Translations under genes and position numbers: made by a program
Notes under the pieces: generated by a model
What the model was told of the DNA's origin: nothing
Databases searched by the model: none
What the model saw: the letters and a program-made list of their open reading frames with translations, nothing else
NCBI GenBank assembly: GCA_047518225.1
Contig: JAKZRK010000041.1
Span: forward strand, 1 to 6,061
Length of the DNA: 6,061 nt
From: GCA-2731375 sp047518225
Lineage (GTDB): Bacteria; Pseudomonadota; Alphaproteobacteria; GCA-2731375
Direction: 5' to 3'
Shown here: piece by piece, positions 6,016 to 6,061 of the stretch
How the letters are laid out: each line of letters opens with the position of its first letter
How positions within the stretch are numbered: the first letter of the stretch is position 1

Positions 6016-6060
6016 CGCTGCTTCGTGTAGCGCTTTAGCGTTACGCGGAGCGAAGCAGCG
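6016..6060. repeat. Long imperfect hairpin, REP-like or element-internal
   Basis: CGCTGCTTCG (6016-6025) is matched exactly by CGAAGCAGCG (6051-6060). Inside, CGTGTAGCGC can pair with GCGTTACGCG around a ttta loop with two G-T pairs, leaving a small gagcg bulge on the right side. The whole can fold as one stem of about 18 pairs. It touches the window edge, so a following T-run or further copies cannot be seen. A terminator, a REP-type palindrome or part of an insertion element are all possible. Confidence 0.5.
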
Positions 6061-6061
6061 T

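Larger units (their letters stand above)
5683..6061. other. Right-end region without a confident gene, mobile-element-like
   Basis: These 379 bases follow the ThDP gene stop. About 5690-5900 is visibly less GC-rich than the genes to the left and has one weak minus-strand ORF. From about 5903 the composition changes to GC-rich repeat and hairpin sequence. No transposase reading frame, tRNA or convincing intrinsic terminator for the ThDP gene was found; the AT-rich ATTAAA / TTTAAT pair near its stop is too weak to count. Confidence 0.6.

Noticed and set aside
6016..6060. Integron attC site
   Set aside because: No GTTRRRY core or paired L/R boxes were seen, and no cassette array or integrase is in view.

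Overview
The window is GC-rich DNA, apart from a more AT-rich stretch near the right end. It carries long oxidoreductase and ThDP-enzyme genes, and the start regions have GGGAGG-type or weaker AGG-type ribosome binding sites. This fits a proteobacterium, probably an alphaproteobacterium of the Rhodospirillales or Rhizobiales type. That placement is inferred from composition and protein flavour; no marker gene is present.

Left third: a two-gene minus-strand unit. A zinc-dependent medium-chain alcohol dehydrogenase (137-1189) is followed, with a 4-base GTGA overlap, by the start of a carboxymuconolactone-decarboxylase-like protein that runs off the left edge (1-140). Divergent from it, across a 127-base intergenic region with an inverted repeat, is a solute-binding-protein-like gene with no signal peptide and no transporter partner in view (1317-2045, plus).

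Middle: that gene converges on a GMC-family FAD oxidoreductase of the choline-dehydrogenase type (2148-3785, minus). About 100 bases with two hairpins separate them. The GMC gene is itself divergent from a ThDP-dependent enzyme of the benzoylformate decarboxylase / acetolactate synthase superfamily (3958-5682, plus). The 172 bases between them contain a cluster of TCAATTG-like palindromic motifs, a good place for a shared operator.

Right end (5683-6061): no confident gene. It holds a weak small minus-strand ORF of lower GC, two 22-base direct repeats resembling the multiple terminal repeats of IS21-family elements, and two hairpins. The larger hairpin abuts the right edge.

Together the genes look like an accessory catabolic locus: alcohol oxidation (GMC flavoenzyme and Zn/NAD dehydrogenase), 2-oxoacid cleavage or carboligation (ThDP enzyme), a CMD-like protein, and possible ligand sensing by the binding-protein-like gene. 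The substrate cannot be read from the sequence. I see no defence system, CRISPR array, tRNA or rRNA. The points most worth a second look are the start anomaly of the CMD-like gene, the leaderless binding protein, the operator-like repeats in the two divergent intergenic regions, and the mobile-element-like right end.
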